From Pestalotiopsis fici W106-1 (taxonomy: Eukaryota; Ascomycota; Sordariomycetes; Amphisphaeriales; Sporocadaceae), in assembly GCF_000516985.1 (NCBI RefSeq), contig NW_006917091.1, positions 6,216,618 to 6,280,617 of the forward strand: DNA of 64,000 bases, read 5' to 3'. Below, in pieces: positions 23,791-35,335 of this stretch. The notes below the pieces were generated by a model, which worked only from the letters and a program-made list of their open reading frames with translations, had not been told where the DNA came from and ran no database searches. The first letter of the stretch is position 1, and every line of letters begins with the position of its first letter. A program made the position numbers and the translations under genes.

Positions 23791-26700
23791 TTATCCAAAA
23801 TCTGCCCGTGGCTTAAGCCCGCTGTCAAGAAGGCAATGGGACATGCCATCATCATCGCCATCATCGCCATCATCGCCATCATCGCCATCATCGCCATCAT
23901 CGCCATCATCATCTTCGTTATCCGAGCAGTGGGTAATCGCCAGCTGTTGTAAGCGCTGTGGCGTTCTGAAAAATCTGGGATCCCGCTCTATTACCAATGG
24001 CAGCTGTAAGTCTTCAGGTCCATCTGCATTGGTTTTATGAATAACTACTGAAGCACTTCCAGTTTCTGTCCGTGGGAATCGTATTTCAGGTGTGCTGTTG
24101 CTGGATCCTGCCCAATGTGGGAGCGCCGTTATCTGTACGACATCTGTTCTCGATCCATCCAGTTGTGAGACCTGAAGTTCGAGCCCCTCGGCTGTTATGC
24201 TACTTCGCATGACCGCCGCCCCATCTTTTGAGCCCACCGACGTCGAAAAATTCTTGACAGCTCGACCAGCACCAATCTTGTGAAGCTGGGCTCCATAGTC
24301 TTCGCCAATTTTATTATTAGCGCTGACTCGGTCCAGATACCAATGCTGCTTGGTCTCTTGATCAAGAAGATCTGAGTCCTCCCTCGTCTTACTGGCTGCT
24401 TTAGAGTCCGTGTCCTCGAGCAAATCCTCTGGGATTGGCGTGACCGTCACTAACGCTGCGTGTGCCTTCCAAACAAGATACCTCCCGCAGTCAGAAAATT
24501 GGACAGCATCAACGAAGGCAGGTTGGGCTACTGATTGATGATTGTTGTTTCCCGAAGCTTTCCAACAGAATTAGTAAGACATAATCCAGTTTAGATATAC
24601 ACGTACTTATCAAAAAATTCCAACAGTACAACTTGTTGGGGTCCAGAAAGCGCATAAACTCTGCGTGGGGTGGAAAAGAATCTCGATATCATCTCTCAAT
24701 CCCAGGGATTCGGAATCTAAGGCCGCCAACGGTAGCAAATCGTGACTGGATGTCAGTTCGAAGGCTGACATTTTCACTCGTGGCGGTATGTGGTCAATCA
24801 CGTGCTCTATGTCTACCTGTGGCTTTTGAACCTTCGTGGCAAGTATTGCATACTTCCCTGTAGGACTGAAAGTGATCTTGCTCCAAATCAATTTCAAAGC
24901 AGACTGTTCGAAATGCAAAGCACCATTGGGCAGATCAATTGTCTTGTAGCATACAGGCTCCGGCCATGGAGTCTTGAGAAGTCCGCCCAAGACTGAATCA
25001 ATTGCTGGATCCAGCCTCCATATCCTGTGCGATATAGAGAATGACAAAGTATCAGGGCTTATTGACAACGGAAGAGGTTGAGATTGGTAGAAGAGACGGA
25101 TGTTTGATGCGTCAAGCTGAACGACAACTCTTGCAAGCCGAACACCATCAAGATCAAGTGGCCAGAGATCGAAGGTGGCAAAGTGTGCGACGGTCGACAC
25201 CTCAGATTCAGATCTCTGCTCTTGAAGCTCTAGAGCAGGAGAGCAGAAACGTTTACGAGAGTTTTCTCCTCGAGGAAATCGAGAGGTTGGTAGACTGTTT
25301 GTAGACTGGTGATCCTCACCCACCCAAACGCTTAGTACTCCAAGAAAAGACCCGTCCGTAGAAGTAGCCGAAATCGATGCCTTTGGATGACTTGCAAGAC
25401 CATTGATATTAGGTCTCTCCGGTGCACGAGATTTGACCCTTGCGCTACCAGGTGAGAAAAATAACTGGCTTGCCACGAGTCCGGAGGCATTAGTCTCATC
25501 CCAAACGATGTGTGGCGTGATGAGCAGGTTCTGGTGCCATACCTCGACTATGCGGTCAAGATCATGGCGGAACTCAAATAGCAAACCGAGAAGGGCACCA
25601 TCAACCCTGAGATTCGTTGTTTGTGTGATCTCGGAGAGCCAGCTAGCCCACTCTCGAAGGCCGGAGCCTGTGGGACGAGCGTGGTGTCCCGTAGTATAGT
25701 AGGCTTCAAGCCAAGCTGTCATGGTCCTTGGACTTTCCATAAATATTCTGAAATCTTTTGCAAATGACTGGAAAGCTTCCTCAAATTCCCTAGACACTCT
25801 CAGATCTGATTCCATTAAATGGAAGGGGTCCGTGTTTGAAGAAGCCGTGTGGTGGATCCAATAGATAGCAGCGTAGTCCGTGAACGGATACCATATGGAT
25901 AGCTCATTGCTTGACAGACTTTGCTTGTGGCTCTTGGACAAAGGGCTGGAAGGAGTATAGTATAACAGCTGACGAATGCAACAATGTGCCAGCTTGAGGT
26001 GAGCTATTTCAAGCACCGGCAGTTGAAGTAGATCATGGCCGGGTACCGATTCTCCAGATCTGGAACCCAAATCCCGGCGGACCAGAATCTCCTTGGCAGT
26101 GAGATGTACTAGCTGTAGACCCCGAACGGACTTTTTGGACTTTGATTCGTGAACGATCTCTACGAGGCCTTTGGAAGCCATAATCGCGGCATTCTCAAAC
26201 TCGCTGATGTCTTCTTTGGAGTTGTCCTGAGACCATAAGCCATCAATAATCAAGGCTTGCCGGATTTGATGGGTCGTCATAGGTGCGGCATGATGTACAA
26301 GCCAAGTGAGAATTCGTGCTGCAATTTGACACGCTGATTGTCCAGATTGTGTGATGAGCAAGAGTATGCGGTTATACATTTTCTCCAGACCCTCGGGAAA
26401 GTTGATTTCAACTATGACCTGCATTCTTCTGTTCTTGGAGAGTGGTGTCAAACGCAAAAACTCCATCATTAATCGTGCCCAAAGAAACATGCCGTCTGCA
26501 CCTTTGACCAGGTGATCGGTCAGTTGTTCCAAGTCGTGTTGCGCCGAATCTGGAAGGATCTCTTCCTCTATCAAAAGCTCGAGTTCTCTTCCAAAGAATC
26601 GACGAATGTCATTTGATATTTCTTGCTTGGGAATGGGCAGTTGTATATCGGGTCCAACTGAGCGCTGCAAACGAGGTACACTGATGCGGCTCAAAAGTAG

Positions 26701-28429
26701 AATCCTCGGACTGCAGGTATACGACAAGCGAAGAAGTGAAGAGACGAAGGAATCGCTGTCACTGCACTCATCGACCCCATCGACGACTACAACGGTATTC
26801 CTAGTAAGACTGGTCTCCAGCAAGTCTATCAAAGTCGCTTCAGATGCGTCGAGTTGTCCCTGAGACTTGGACGTCATCATGAAAGCAAATTTATCCACCA
26901 TTGTTTTGTCGTATCGACAGGACCAGAGAAGTTGACTCAAAAGCGAGCGAAAAGCCGCTGCAGGGTCTTTCGAAACCTCCGAATTGAAACGGAAGAAGTG
27001 GTACAAGACAGGAGTGATCTCATCTTCATGATCATTGGTTTCTTCGAGCTCGTCCAAAATCGAGGTGGCTAGAACCGTTTTACCAGACCCTGGATGACCT
27101 ACATGGTTGTGATTAGGATCGTGCTACTAAACGATTAAAAAAGAAAACGGCGACTTGCCATGAATCCACAATGTGTTTGTGCCAAATTTTCGTTTTGTTG
27201 AATTGAGGCGGTCTCCGGACCCTGTATTGATCCACGACAGATACTGTGGGTGGTCGAAAATCCATGTAGCTGTCGAGTTTTCACGCGTCCTGGAGTTCAT
27301 CTCGCGTGCGTCTACGTGGTCTGAAGGCCGTAGCCATTCCTGGATTCTGGAAACAGATGATTCTATAGAGACTATGTAAGCGGCATGTAGTCATGAAGAT
27401 AAAAGGGGAACTTACCAAGTCGGTGTCTCTCCATAATAGCTTTTGCATCTTGTATGTCGGACAAAAGCATTGCGATCTTGGATCGTAGCTTCTCATCTTG
27501 TTCTCGTTTAGTGTCCGCGAGTCTTCTATCCTCGGCTATCAAACGCCTCTCTTCCTGTGCAAGCGCGCGTTCCTTGGCGGCCTCTTCATGCTCCTTTTGA
27601 GCATACTCGCGCCACCTTGCAGTGGCTTTTGTTTGCTTATCCTCACATTTGAGTCTCCAAACTTTGATCTCCTCCGAGACATTGTGCTTATGAACCTCCA
27701 TTTTATCGATTAAGTCCTTGAATCTGGCATCAAATGGTTTCCAAAGCAAGCTTCCTAATACAGCAGGCGTTCTCTTGATCTCTACATATTCATTAGCACA
27801 GCCCAGTAGCTAGATCATCAGGAGTCAGGACATGGCTCACTCCCACTAGATCGTGTGAAAACCGTGACAGCAGCCTGAAGAATCTCCAAGAAGTCAACAT
27901 AGACCTCCTCAACATTCTTACGAATGCGTCCTGAGTTCTCATCGTTACATAATTCGCCGATGTCATGATAGCGCGGAAATACTGCCAGAAGTTGTTCGAG
28001 GAGTTCCAATAGCTTGTTGAAGAAAGTCACGATGTTGCTTGATAACTGTCTCGCGAGGAGTTTAGCAGTTCGGTCAGAACTAGGAAAGAAAAACGTATTC
28101 AAAGCATAACCCACCTGAAGAACGAGCCGAAAGGCGCCCCAGAAGAGTGCTGAGTACTCTGGATTAGAGGACACGAGAATGTTTACAACATCGAAGTATG
28201 GTTCAAGCTGTTTCGACACGGAGTAGACGCAACGGAGCGGCTTTGAGCGGTGTGCTGTGTGCTGTATGATATCCTCTAGGGCCTTAACAGACTTCTTGAA
28301 ATCTTCGACCGACTGACAAGGCGAATATTTCAATCTGTCTTCGGGACTTAGAGATTTGAGAAATCGATCGCCAGCAGCGACGAAGATATCGCTTGTGACA
28401 GGCACCGTCCTCTCATATTTCGAGGCCAT
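23791..28429 (-). CDS. NACHT (STAND/NLR-like) protein with DUF7708-like N-terminus
   Basis: Proposed exons, in minus-strand order: 28429-27841, 27781-27416, 27362-27159, 27098-24630 and 24557-23791, giving 1464 residues. Residues 1-195 carry the WGAFRLVLQ signature seen in DUF7708-type domains of fungal NLR-like proteins. A charged coiled coil follows (about 200-310). The NACHT NTPase has a P-loop at 387-394 (GHPGSGKT), a hydrophobic strand ending in DGVDE at 489-497, and a winged-helix-like region (LVHHAAPMTTHQIRQAL). The last about 700 residues look like a degenerate beta-propeller, ending in an acidic DDG tandem. Such proteins work in fungal non-self recognition and regulated cell death (family knowledge); the ligand is unknown. 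The third intron is GC-AG and falls inside the P-loop. The last junction uses a weak donor (GTACTG); otherwise the frame stops at 24610. The acceptor at 27363 has an in-frame alternative nine bases upstream (27372). Overall identity is strong, the exact ends less so. Confidence 0.8.
23850..23910 (-). repeat. 9-bp in-frame tandem repeat encoding Asp-Asp-Gly
   Basis: About six to seven copies of ATCATCGCC (plus strand), read as DDG in the NACHT gene near its C-terminus. The copies are almost identical, so recent slippage is likely and the length may vary between strains. Confidence 0.9.
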
Positions 28430-28710
28430 ATCGTGAGGTCAACTACGCAATGGTATGATGGAATCCCGGAATAATCGACAGGCATTTCTGATGTCCAAAG
28501 GTAGTGTGCAGAGTCGAGATGAAAAAATGATAATCCGTTCCACTGTTGTGAGAAAGGGCGACGACGAGCGGACTACGCCCTCAACGAAGGAAGCCTCGAA
28601 ATCAATGACGAAGATCATTCATGTTGTGGTGATGTCCCATTAAGATGGTGGCTGTGTTGTGCGGGGGGAGACAAGAAAAGAGAGCTATTTTACGTGGTCC
28701 TAACAAAAGT

Positions 28711-28836
28711 CTTCACTGCAATTTTAGCGTTGGCAAAGGCAATGGAACTGCGCGTTTAAACTGGCCACTCAAGCTCATAGCAAGAGAGAACACGACTTGT
28801 GCACCTTTCACTGCAATCTTGGCCCCTTCGAAGCAG
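28711..28836 (+). repeat. Dispersed 33-bp motif, two copies
   Basis: Two copies in the same orientation, at 28711-28746 and 28806-28836, 95 bp apart. Both start TTCACTGCAAT. The first continues to CAAAGGCAATG; the second has the CTTCGAAGCAG variant. Read on the opposite strand, both give a peptide ending AKIAVK. Confidence 0.6.
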
Positions 28837-29598
28837 TGAGTGCGCAACATTGAGAGTCGTCCAAGCTCATGAGTATGACTAGAGCTATTTTCAAAGAAAG
28901 ACAAAAAAAAAAGAAAAAGGATCCAAGTGCACTGCAAATTGTTAAATTCTTTAGGTCAGTGTAAATTACGATGTGGTATTTTTCCCAAGGTCTGTAGGAA
29001 ATGTAAAAGTCGTCCACTAATACGACCGTATTGAAGAAGCTAAAGATAATGTCAAAGATGATTCTTCCAAGGCCAAAAACTAAAGTGTGCACAAACGGGA
29101 ATCGAAAACCCCTTCCTGTACAACATGAGAATGCACATGGACAGCCAAGATCCTCATCCACGTGTGGCATAATATCACAACAATTACGTTCGAATTCTAG
29201 ACGAGCAACTTTTAAGATTGATTTTTGAAGATGTAGAAATCAGCTGCTAATTTGGTCATATGCTGAAGAGGATCCAGAGTCTGTGCCGAGTCTTCGTGGG
29301 GCTGGCGAGGTATATGCCATATTGAAGCGCAGATCAACAACAGACTTGCTTACAAAGGCAATGTTGGCGCCCGTAGAGGTATTCAAGCTCCCAATATTCC
29401 GTATGAAAAAGGTGACAGCTACCACTCTACGCGCGAATATCCAGTGGACTGGTGCCAGCCTTGGGAAAGTACCTGAAAAGGATCGCCCTTGGTAGGCATA
29501 GCGTCCGCGTTCATAGGCGCGCCGCGATAGGCCGAAATAGCTGGAGTAGCATTGAGTTGCGCCAAATCTGACATCTACAAATGTCGTTAGTGTGGAAT

Positions 29599-29632
29599 CT
29601 TCACTGCAATTTGAGACCTCTCCAAGGCAGTT
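29599..29632 (+). repeat. Dispersed 33-bp motif, one copy
   Basis: TTCACTGCAATTTG, followed by ACCTCTCCAAGGCAGT. The opposite strand reads ALERSQIAVK. Confidence 0.55.
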
Positions 29633-31360
29633 CAGATGGCGACATGAGAGCCTTGGTTGTAAACATAGAGTCTTGCACGGCTGAAAGAAACAAATATCTA
29701 TTTAAAAGTCTATTATTCTTATAACATTATCACGTTCACGAAGGGTCAACAATCGTATGACTGGCTTCAATTCCAAAGGACTTGATTTAATATGAAGCTC
29801 GAAACTCACAAGTAGGTAGGCAATTACTCGATCAAAGGGATTGGAAATAAGTGAAAATGGCCCGCGTATAACCGTACATGACAAGGATTGATACAACAGT
29901 TTTTGAGATACTGCCGCCAGTAAGAGAAAACAAATTGAACGTTCCAACTAATCAAGACAGGTTCTGCTGTGAATGTAAAAGGATCGTGTAAATGGAAGGG
30001 TTCCTTGCATGCGGCTCGAAATGATATTACTGTTATTGATATCGAAGCAGGATATAAGTTATGAGTTGTGAAGCACTTACATATTCAATTTAGTGATTGA
30101 GTGAGACGGATGATGAGAATAGCGATAGACTAAATATATATATAGTATGCTCATAATATGGCTCGAGGCTGTCGTCTCATCGAGCTTACCACCATCGTTA
30201 TTCACGCTCGGACACGACGAAACCATCGGTAGTGGCTGCCAGGGGTACATCTTCTTGAGCATTGCCGGTTGCGTGGATTGAAAATTACTTTAAGATGCTA
30301 ATCGACTTCTCTTGCATATCAAGGGATATACAATGGTTTCAGCATCTCAGGAGCGGGAGCAGTCTCAAACAGGTCGGGACATTGCAGCACGCCCTGTATG
30401 TTGATACTGCCGCTGACCAGTGCAGACCAAACACGGATTGGCACGATACAGGCAGTGCCGTGGCCCAGCAATCTCATGGTGTTTCTGGGCGTAGCTAAAG
30501 TTTTGTTGTAAAGGTGGAGTTTGATGTTACAGTGCAAGGTCGCGGCTCTAGAGCATAGTTGGAATATATACTTCATTCCCGCGTTCGAACCCAATCAAGC
30601 AACACGCGCATTGGCATAAGCCCCTTTGGTACCGCCGGTCATTGGTCAAGTTTGACCACCGTGAACTCAACTTCAGCCCTCAAATGAGTAAGCCAAAACC
30701 CAAAGCTGCACTGACGTGCATTTTCAAGTGTTTCGGTGGCACATTGTTGCTCGTTAGCTGCAGATCATGTCACTCGTATAGTATAGGCGGAACTGTCCGG
30801 CACTGTTCCCGTGCGCGCAGGGCTACAGGACTGGCTCTCATGATACGTTACCTACCTCATCCATCCACCAACTTCATAACCTGTCGTGTTTCTTCGCAAA
30901 GCTTGCCCGGCACGAGTGAACCGACCAGCTACGTTGCCATTGGCACGTTGTGGAACAAACCGATAGCCGGGAAAAGGTACTTGAGAATGTGGACACCAAT
31001 AAATATGCCCGAATAAACCATGTCCGCGTTTCGCTTCATTGCCCTGCATCTCTGGCACTCTCGGCATAGCTAGTGTCCTGCCTGGCTATGACAAGAGGAC
31101 CGAAACTAATTTTGACGTCGGCGGCTAGAAGTTTGATCCTCTATTTTAAGATAGCCCATGTAGTAGCTATTATTGTCAACAGCATCAGAAACTTCTGTGC
31201 GTGTGTGAACTCCATCGAGTGTTGCAAATCATGAGATTTAATGACTACCTAGGTACCCATCTGACTGCGAATTTTATCAAGGCGCTGGCGACGATGGATA
31301 ACGCTCTCCTCTCCATGATGAGTGGTGACACGCGCATACCTAAACTAGCCGAGTGAATGT

Positions 31361-31389
31361 CCTCTGCAATTTCAACTCTCAAATGCAAT
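31361..31389 (+). repeat. Dispersed 33-bp motif, diverged copy
   Basis: CTCTGCAATTTCAACTCTCAAATGCAAT spans these bases; I describe it as CTCTGCAATTT, then CAACTCTCAAATGCAAT. It matches the consensus with a few substitutions and a short deletion. Confidence 0.45.
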
Positions 31390-31792
31390 TTTCCACGAAT
31401 AATGGCCCCTCCTGCAAGAATCGCACCGATCAAATGACTTGTCTGTGGATGAGTCTGTGGCTTGATCGGAGTCGTTGCTAATGAACCAGAAATTTGCTTC
31501 GGCGATACCTTTCTTTTGGAAATCAGACTAGTGGCAGATCAGATGTCGTGAGGGCCCGGTGCTGAAAACAGTGTCTCTTCCTTGTGCTTCTCGTCAAGGA
31601 GCTTGTACCAGCGGATCGAAAACATTGGTTGGCAGATCATGTTCGATACAGGATCTCTGGTCATGGGCGCATTTGGTCCTTGGTTTTCCATTGGGTGTGT
31701 GGAATGAGCAGCTGAACTTTGTGCATGTAGTATTATCAGAGCACCTTTGTATGAATTGGCACCAGAGTCCTCCTATCGCGGCGCAGTAAAGC

Positions 31793-32434
31793 CTAGACAT
31801 GCGGCGACAGGCGGGTATATGAGAGCAGGTAATCGGCAATGTACCGGAAGTCACTCATGTCCAGGTCTCGGCAGGCGGCAGAGTCCATGTCGTACTTTTT
31901 TCCCTTCTTTCCAACAATGACAATGGGACCGCACCAATTGAAAGGTTGGCCAGGCAGCGCTGCGAATGAAGCCGCAAGGTTCTTGGGGGCAAGCACGGCT
32001 GAAGTGCTCTTGTTCTTCTGTGATCCAGCAAAGTTTGAGCGGCAGCAGATGACGATGGTATCGGTGAGAGATCTTTGTAGAATTGCGTCGGTCTGCACCT
32101 GAACTCGCTCGGGCAGAGTGTTGGGGCCAAGGAAGGGCTCCAAGTCTGGAAACGTCCACTTGTAACCATCGACCTCGTGCAAAGGGCTCTCGAGCCAGAC
32201 GACCTGTGGCTTGGATTGATCCTCAGGGAAGAAGATGCCACGAAAATGGTTCTCGGATGGGCGTGTCGACAAGTCAAACTCGGAGAAAGACTTGCAGAGG
32301 AGCTTGTGGTTGGGCCAATCATTAGCCTGACACTCCTTTGAGCAGTAGCAAGATGACTTGCATCGACCGCAAAGCTGAGCGTCTTTCTTCTTGCATATAG
32401 TGCAGGTACTGCCTTTATCGACGTTGGGCGGCAT
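31793..32434 (-). CDS. MYND zinc-finger protein
   Basis: A single exon of 213 residues. The N-terminus holds a complete MYND finger: C11, C14, C22, C25, C31, C35, H43 and C47, with the usual spacing. MYND fingers bind two zinc ions and mediate protein contacts. The rest (about 60-213) has no domain I recognise; it includes the hydrophobic strand ILQRSLTDTIVICCR and a GKKGKKYDMDSAACRDLDM segment. This size and layout match the many small MYND proteins of unknown function in fungi. The ATG at 32434 is the first in frame and puts the finger at residue 11. It lies between the NACHT and DUF2235 genes on the same strand, but with over a kilobase on each side, so there is no sign of shared transcription. 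Confidence 0.82.
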   Translation of the reverse strand: MPPNVDKGSTCTICKKKDAQLCGRCKSSCYCSKECQANDWPNHKLLCKSFSEFDLSTRPSENHFRGIFFPEDQSKPQVVWLESPLHEVDGYKWTFPDLEPFLGPNTLPERVQVQTDAILQRSLTDTIVICCRSNFAGSQKNKSTSAVLAPKNLAASFAALPGQPFNWCGPIVIVGKKGKKYDMDSAACRDLDMSDFRYIADYLLSYTRLSPHV

Positions 32435-33619
32435 GGCGATCGTTGGATTGCGAAGACTGGTCAGAGTGTGAGAAGAGGAAAGGTAAGATGGAGTGACAAA
32501 TACAAGGAAAAAGGATGTGTGAGAAAGAAGAGGTAGTGGCTTTCATTGACTGATGCGCCACGGCCTTGACTGGATGGTTAACTGCGTTTGCTGGGCTGGG
32601 TGGTGGTTGTGCTTTGGTTGACTGTAGACTGCAAACTGCAGTTGGTGGAGTTTTATTGTTCTGCTCTGACTGATGCGGTTGCGTCTGACAAGAGGTCAAG
32701 GGCAGGTGCAAAAAATTTCGTTTTTGTCCTAGGCAGCCACGCAAAGGGCGTTTCAGCTTGTTCTGTATCAGTTACGAACTCGCTCATGCCAAGTCACTCG
32801 CCTTGAGTCGCATACCTTTGTTCATCTAACCTAGGATATCCCCCGTGGTCTTCTCACACCAGTTTTCTTTCCAAGTCAGGTGCATAGTATCCTCATGGCG
32901 ACCCAGGAGAGACAGGAAGAGGGAGAGCAAAAGCTGCAATATGATCAACTATGCAGAACTTGGCCAGCAAAAGACAATGTATGCGCTTGCTGATTGCTTC
33001 TTGAATCGAAGTCAGTCAGTGTACTGGAATTGGATGATCAGTATTGAATATGACCATCGCGTTACCTTGCCAAGATGTAATCGAGGTTTTGGTTCTCGCC
33101 AACGTTGATATCAATGGCAGCTACCGACTCCATGTATTGGCCCATTGCATTTGAAGGTGCATTGATTCCATAATGCTCGGATACATTAGCTCTCCAACGC
33201 ACTTGTCTGGGACCTTTGTAAAGTCCTTAAAGGCCAACCGAGACTTGCTACCAGGACAGAGCCGGCAGACAATAGACTCGTTGCATTGGTAGGATAATGG
33301 AAACTTACAATAGATGATTCTTTTCTTGTGTGGACACTGGAGGCTCAGGATCTCATGAGCATCTACTGCAAATAATTATGGAAATTGTTATATGTCGTGG
33401 AAGAGGGGAGTCAGTTCTTCCGCTCAATCTAGAACTGTTGGATGCTGTCCAATATCACGGCGAGCACACAACCGTATGGGCACAAGTGACATGCAATCCA
33501 TGGCAACTGCGTGTATTGACGGAAATAACGAGATTAAGGAAAGAAGGGAATAATAAATCCATAGTATACCTAGGGAGCGTCGCGTTATCCAAGTACCCTC
33601 CCAACTAGAAAAACCCCAG
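32435..33619. other. Spacer between the MYND and DUF2235 genes
   Basis: No supported gene. It includes the MYND promoter (32435-32800) and a possible weak copy of the dispersed motif near 33142-33170 in reverse orientation. Confidence 0.5.
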
Positions 33620-35335
33620 CTATGACAAGTGGAACACTCCCGGACCCGAACTGTTTTGCTCGGCTCTGCTAGCGTTCGCATTATCCCTGTCCAGATCCGA
33701 CAGGATATCCGTGGGACACAGCTTCCTTGACAAGCTCTCCCCAGTCACGAATCGTATCTTTTTGCGATCATAAGGGTCTTGCACGGCCAAGCTCATGGTC
33801 TTGTTCGTCTTCATCTCATACTCGGGCACAGGTCGTTTGCCATCTTTGCTCCACTTCCACCCGGTATTGGCATCAGGCTCCTGGAGTTCATAACCTTGCA
33901 GAGGGGGTGGGTTCCATTTTGTGACCTTGTATCGGCGCATGCGGACAGTTGGGTGGAAGAATTCGTTTGTGGCGCCATCCGTGCCATCGCCCGGGTCGCG
34001 CGGGTACTCGCCAGGCGTGCGGTCTTGTCTCCCTAGAAGGCGGAAAAAGGCGCCTTGCAGTCCAGTAAAGTTGTCAATGATTGGTCCGCAGCCCCAGCCG
34101 TTGGTAGGCTTGATACCATCGAGGGCCTTGCTGTGTTCGTGAACGAGATCAGTGATGGCGTCTTTATCAAAAGTGAGCATTTGTGAGAGATTGTCCACCT
34201 GCGGCGCGGAAAGTCAGTCATTGGTCGACATGTTGTTGTTGGAACCAAGTCTGGGTTTTGGGACGTCGGGCTTACCATCCATGCAAATGTATTATCGCCA
34301 ATCTCTTCATGGTCACCAAAGGCGTGCCAAAAGTCTCCTTGGCCGCCAATGTTGCCATGGACGCCGGGGAACCAGCACTGCTCTAGCCTTTTGGCAGGAC
34401 TGTTCTCACTCTTGTGCCAAAGTGTAGGAGGAAAGGTGAGTCGTTTTTCATCCATGGCCAAGGCTTGGAATGCATAGTCCACGTCTAGTAGTGCCGTGGG
34501 TTAGCTCGGCTTGTTTGTGTAAACAGTAGTAGACAAGACTCACTTGGGGATACCCTTGTGTTGTGAAACGCATACTGCTTGTTGAGCGGATAGCCGAGTT
34601 TGGCAGACAGTTCCACCAAGGGCCAATTTGGAATTCCCTAGTCACCGAATATTAGCAAGGGTAATCATTGATTCGTAAACAGCGTCGCGTACCAAAGCTC
34701 CAACCGTGTCCCAAACACCAATCACTTTGATCTTGATGTCGGTAAAATCCAGCTGGCTCTTGTGATCTCGGAACCACTTTGTTTTGCTGAAGGGTTGACC
34801 ACTCGTGTTCCTGCGGTACTCCCGCCACATTGCTGGGAAGTATTTCATGTTCACCGGTGACAGGATGCCAATGTCTGTGACGAGACCCGCGACTGAGCGT
34901 GCCGTAAATGCACCGCGCGAGAAGCCAAAGAAGAACAGCTCGTCGCCGGCATTGCGATCATAGTTATTTGAAATGAAGTCGTAGATTTGACACACGTCAT
35001 TGTCTAGACCCCAGCCAAGCCCGCCTTTGAGTTGATATATTAGTACAGCAGTTCGAGCAAAGAGTAATTAGCCTTTCGGGGAACAACACACCATAGATGG
35101 CTGCTTGGAATGGGAGATCCCCAGTTCCCAGGCCCGGGTGATAGAGCACAATCTGCTCAACGGTATCTCCATTCTTATCAATGCCGGTCCTCGAGATGGC
35201 TCGTGCCAATTTAGCGACATTGGAGGGCACAGCCTTTTGACCACTGTCTGAATTCAGCCATGTGCCGTCAGCGCACAGGATGATGCGCTTATAGCTTGCT
35301 GGCTTGTTTGTTTGCTCAACCTTTGGCTCCGCCAT
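33620..35335 (-). CDS. DUF2235 (Tle1-like) alpha/beta-hydrolase
   Basis: Exons, in minus-strand order: 35335-35092, 35024-34693, 34637-34544, 34484-34276 and 34198-33620, with introns of 49-77 bp. The product is 485 residues and all junctions keep frame. The protein begins with the family's first strand, RIILCADGTWLNSDSG (about 17-32). It carries the nucleophile elbow GFSRGAFTARS with Ser117, then the conserved IGVWDTVGALGIP block and a histidine-containing segment (WFPGVHGNIGG). Bacterial members of this family include the Tle1 phospholipase effectors of type VI secretion. Fungal members are common, form expanded families, and have unproven substrates. No signal peptide is present, so an intracellular lipid esterase role is plausible (inference). 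The C-terminal 150 residues are polar and rich in charged residues. The short introns and complete catalytic set argue that it is functional. Confidence 0.88.

Larger units (their letters stand above)
28430..31792. other. Decayed accessory spacer with repeat-motif copies
   Basis: I find no intact gene. Short open frames on both strands (for example 28808-29170 minus and 30642-31016 plus) show no family motif and are broken. The stretch holds four copies of the about 33-bp motif described separately. The first few hundred bases are the NACHT gene promoter. Confidence 0.5.

Noticed and set aside
30570..30610. Possible tRNA T-loop (GTTCGAACCC)
   Set aside because: No matching acceptor or anticodon stem could be drawn around it.
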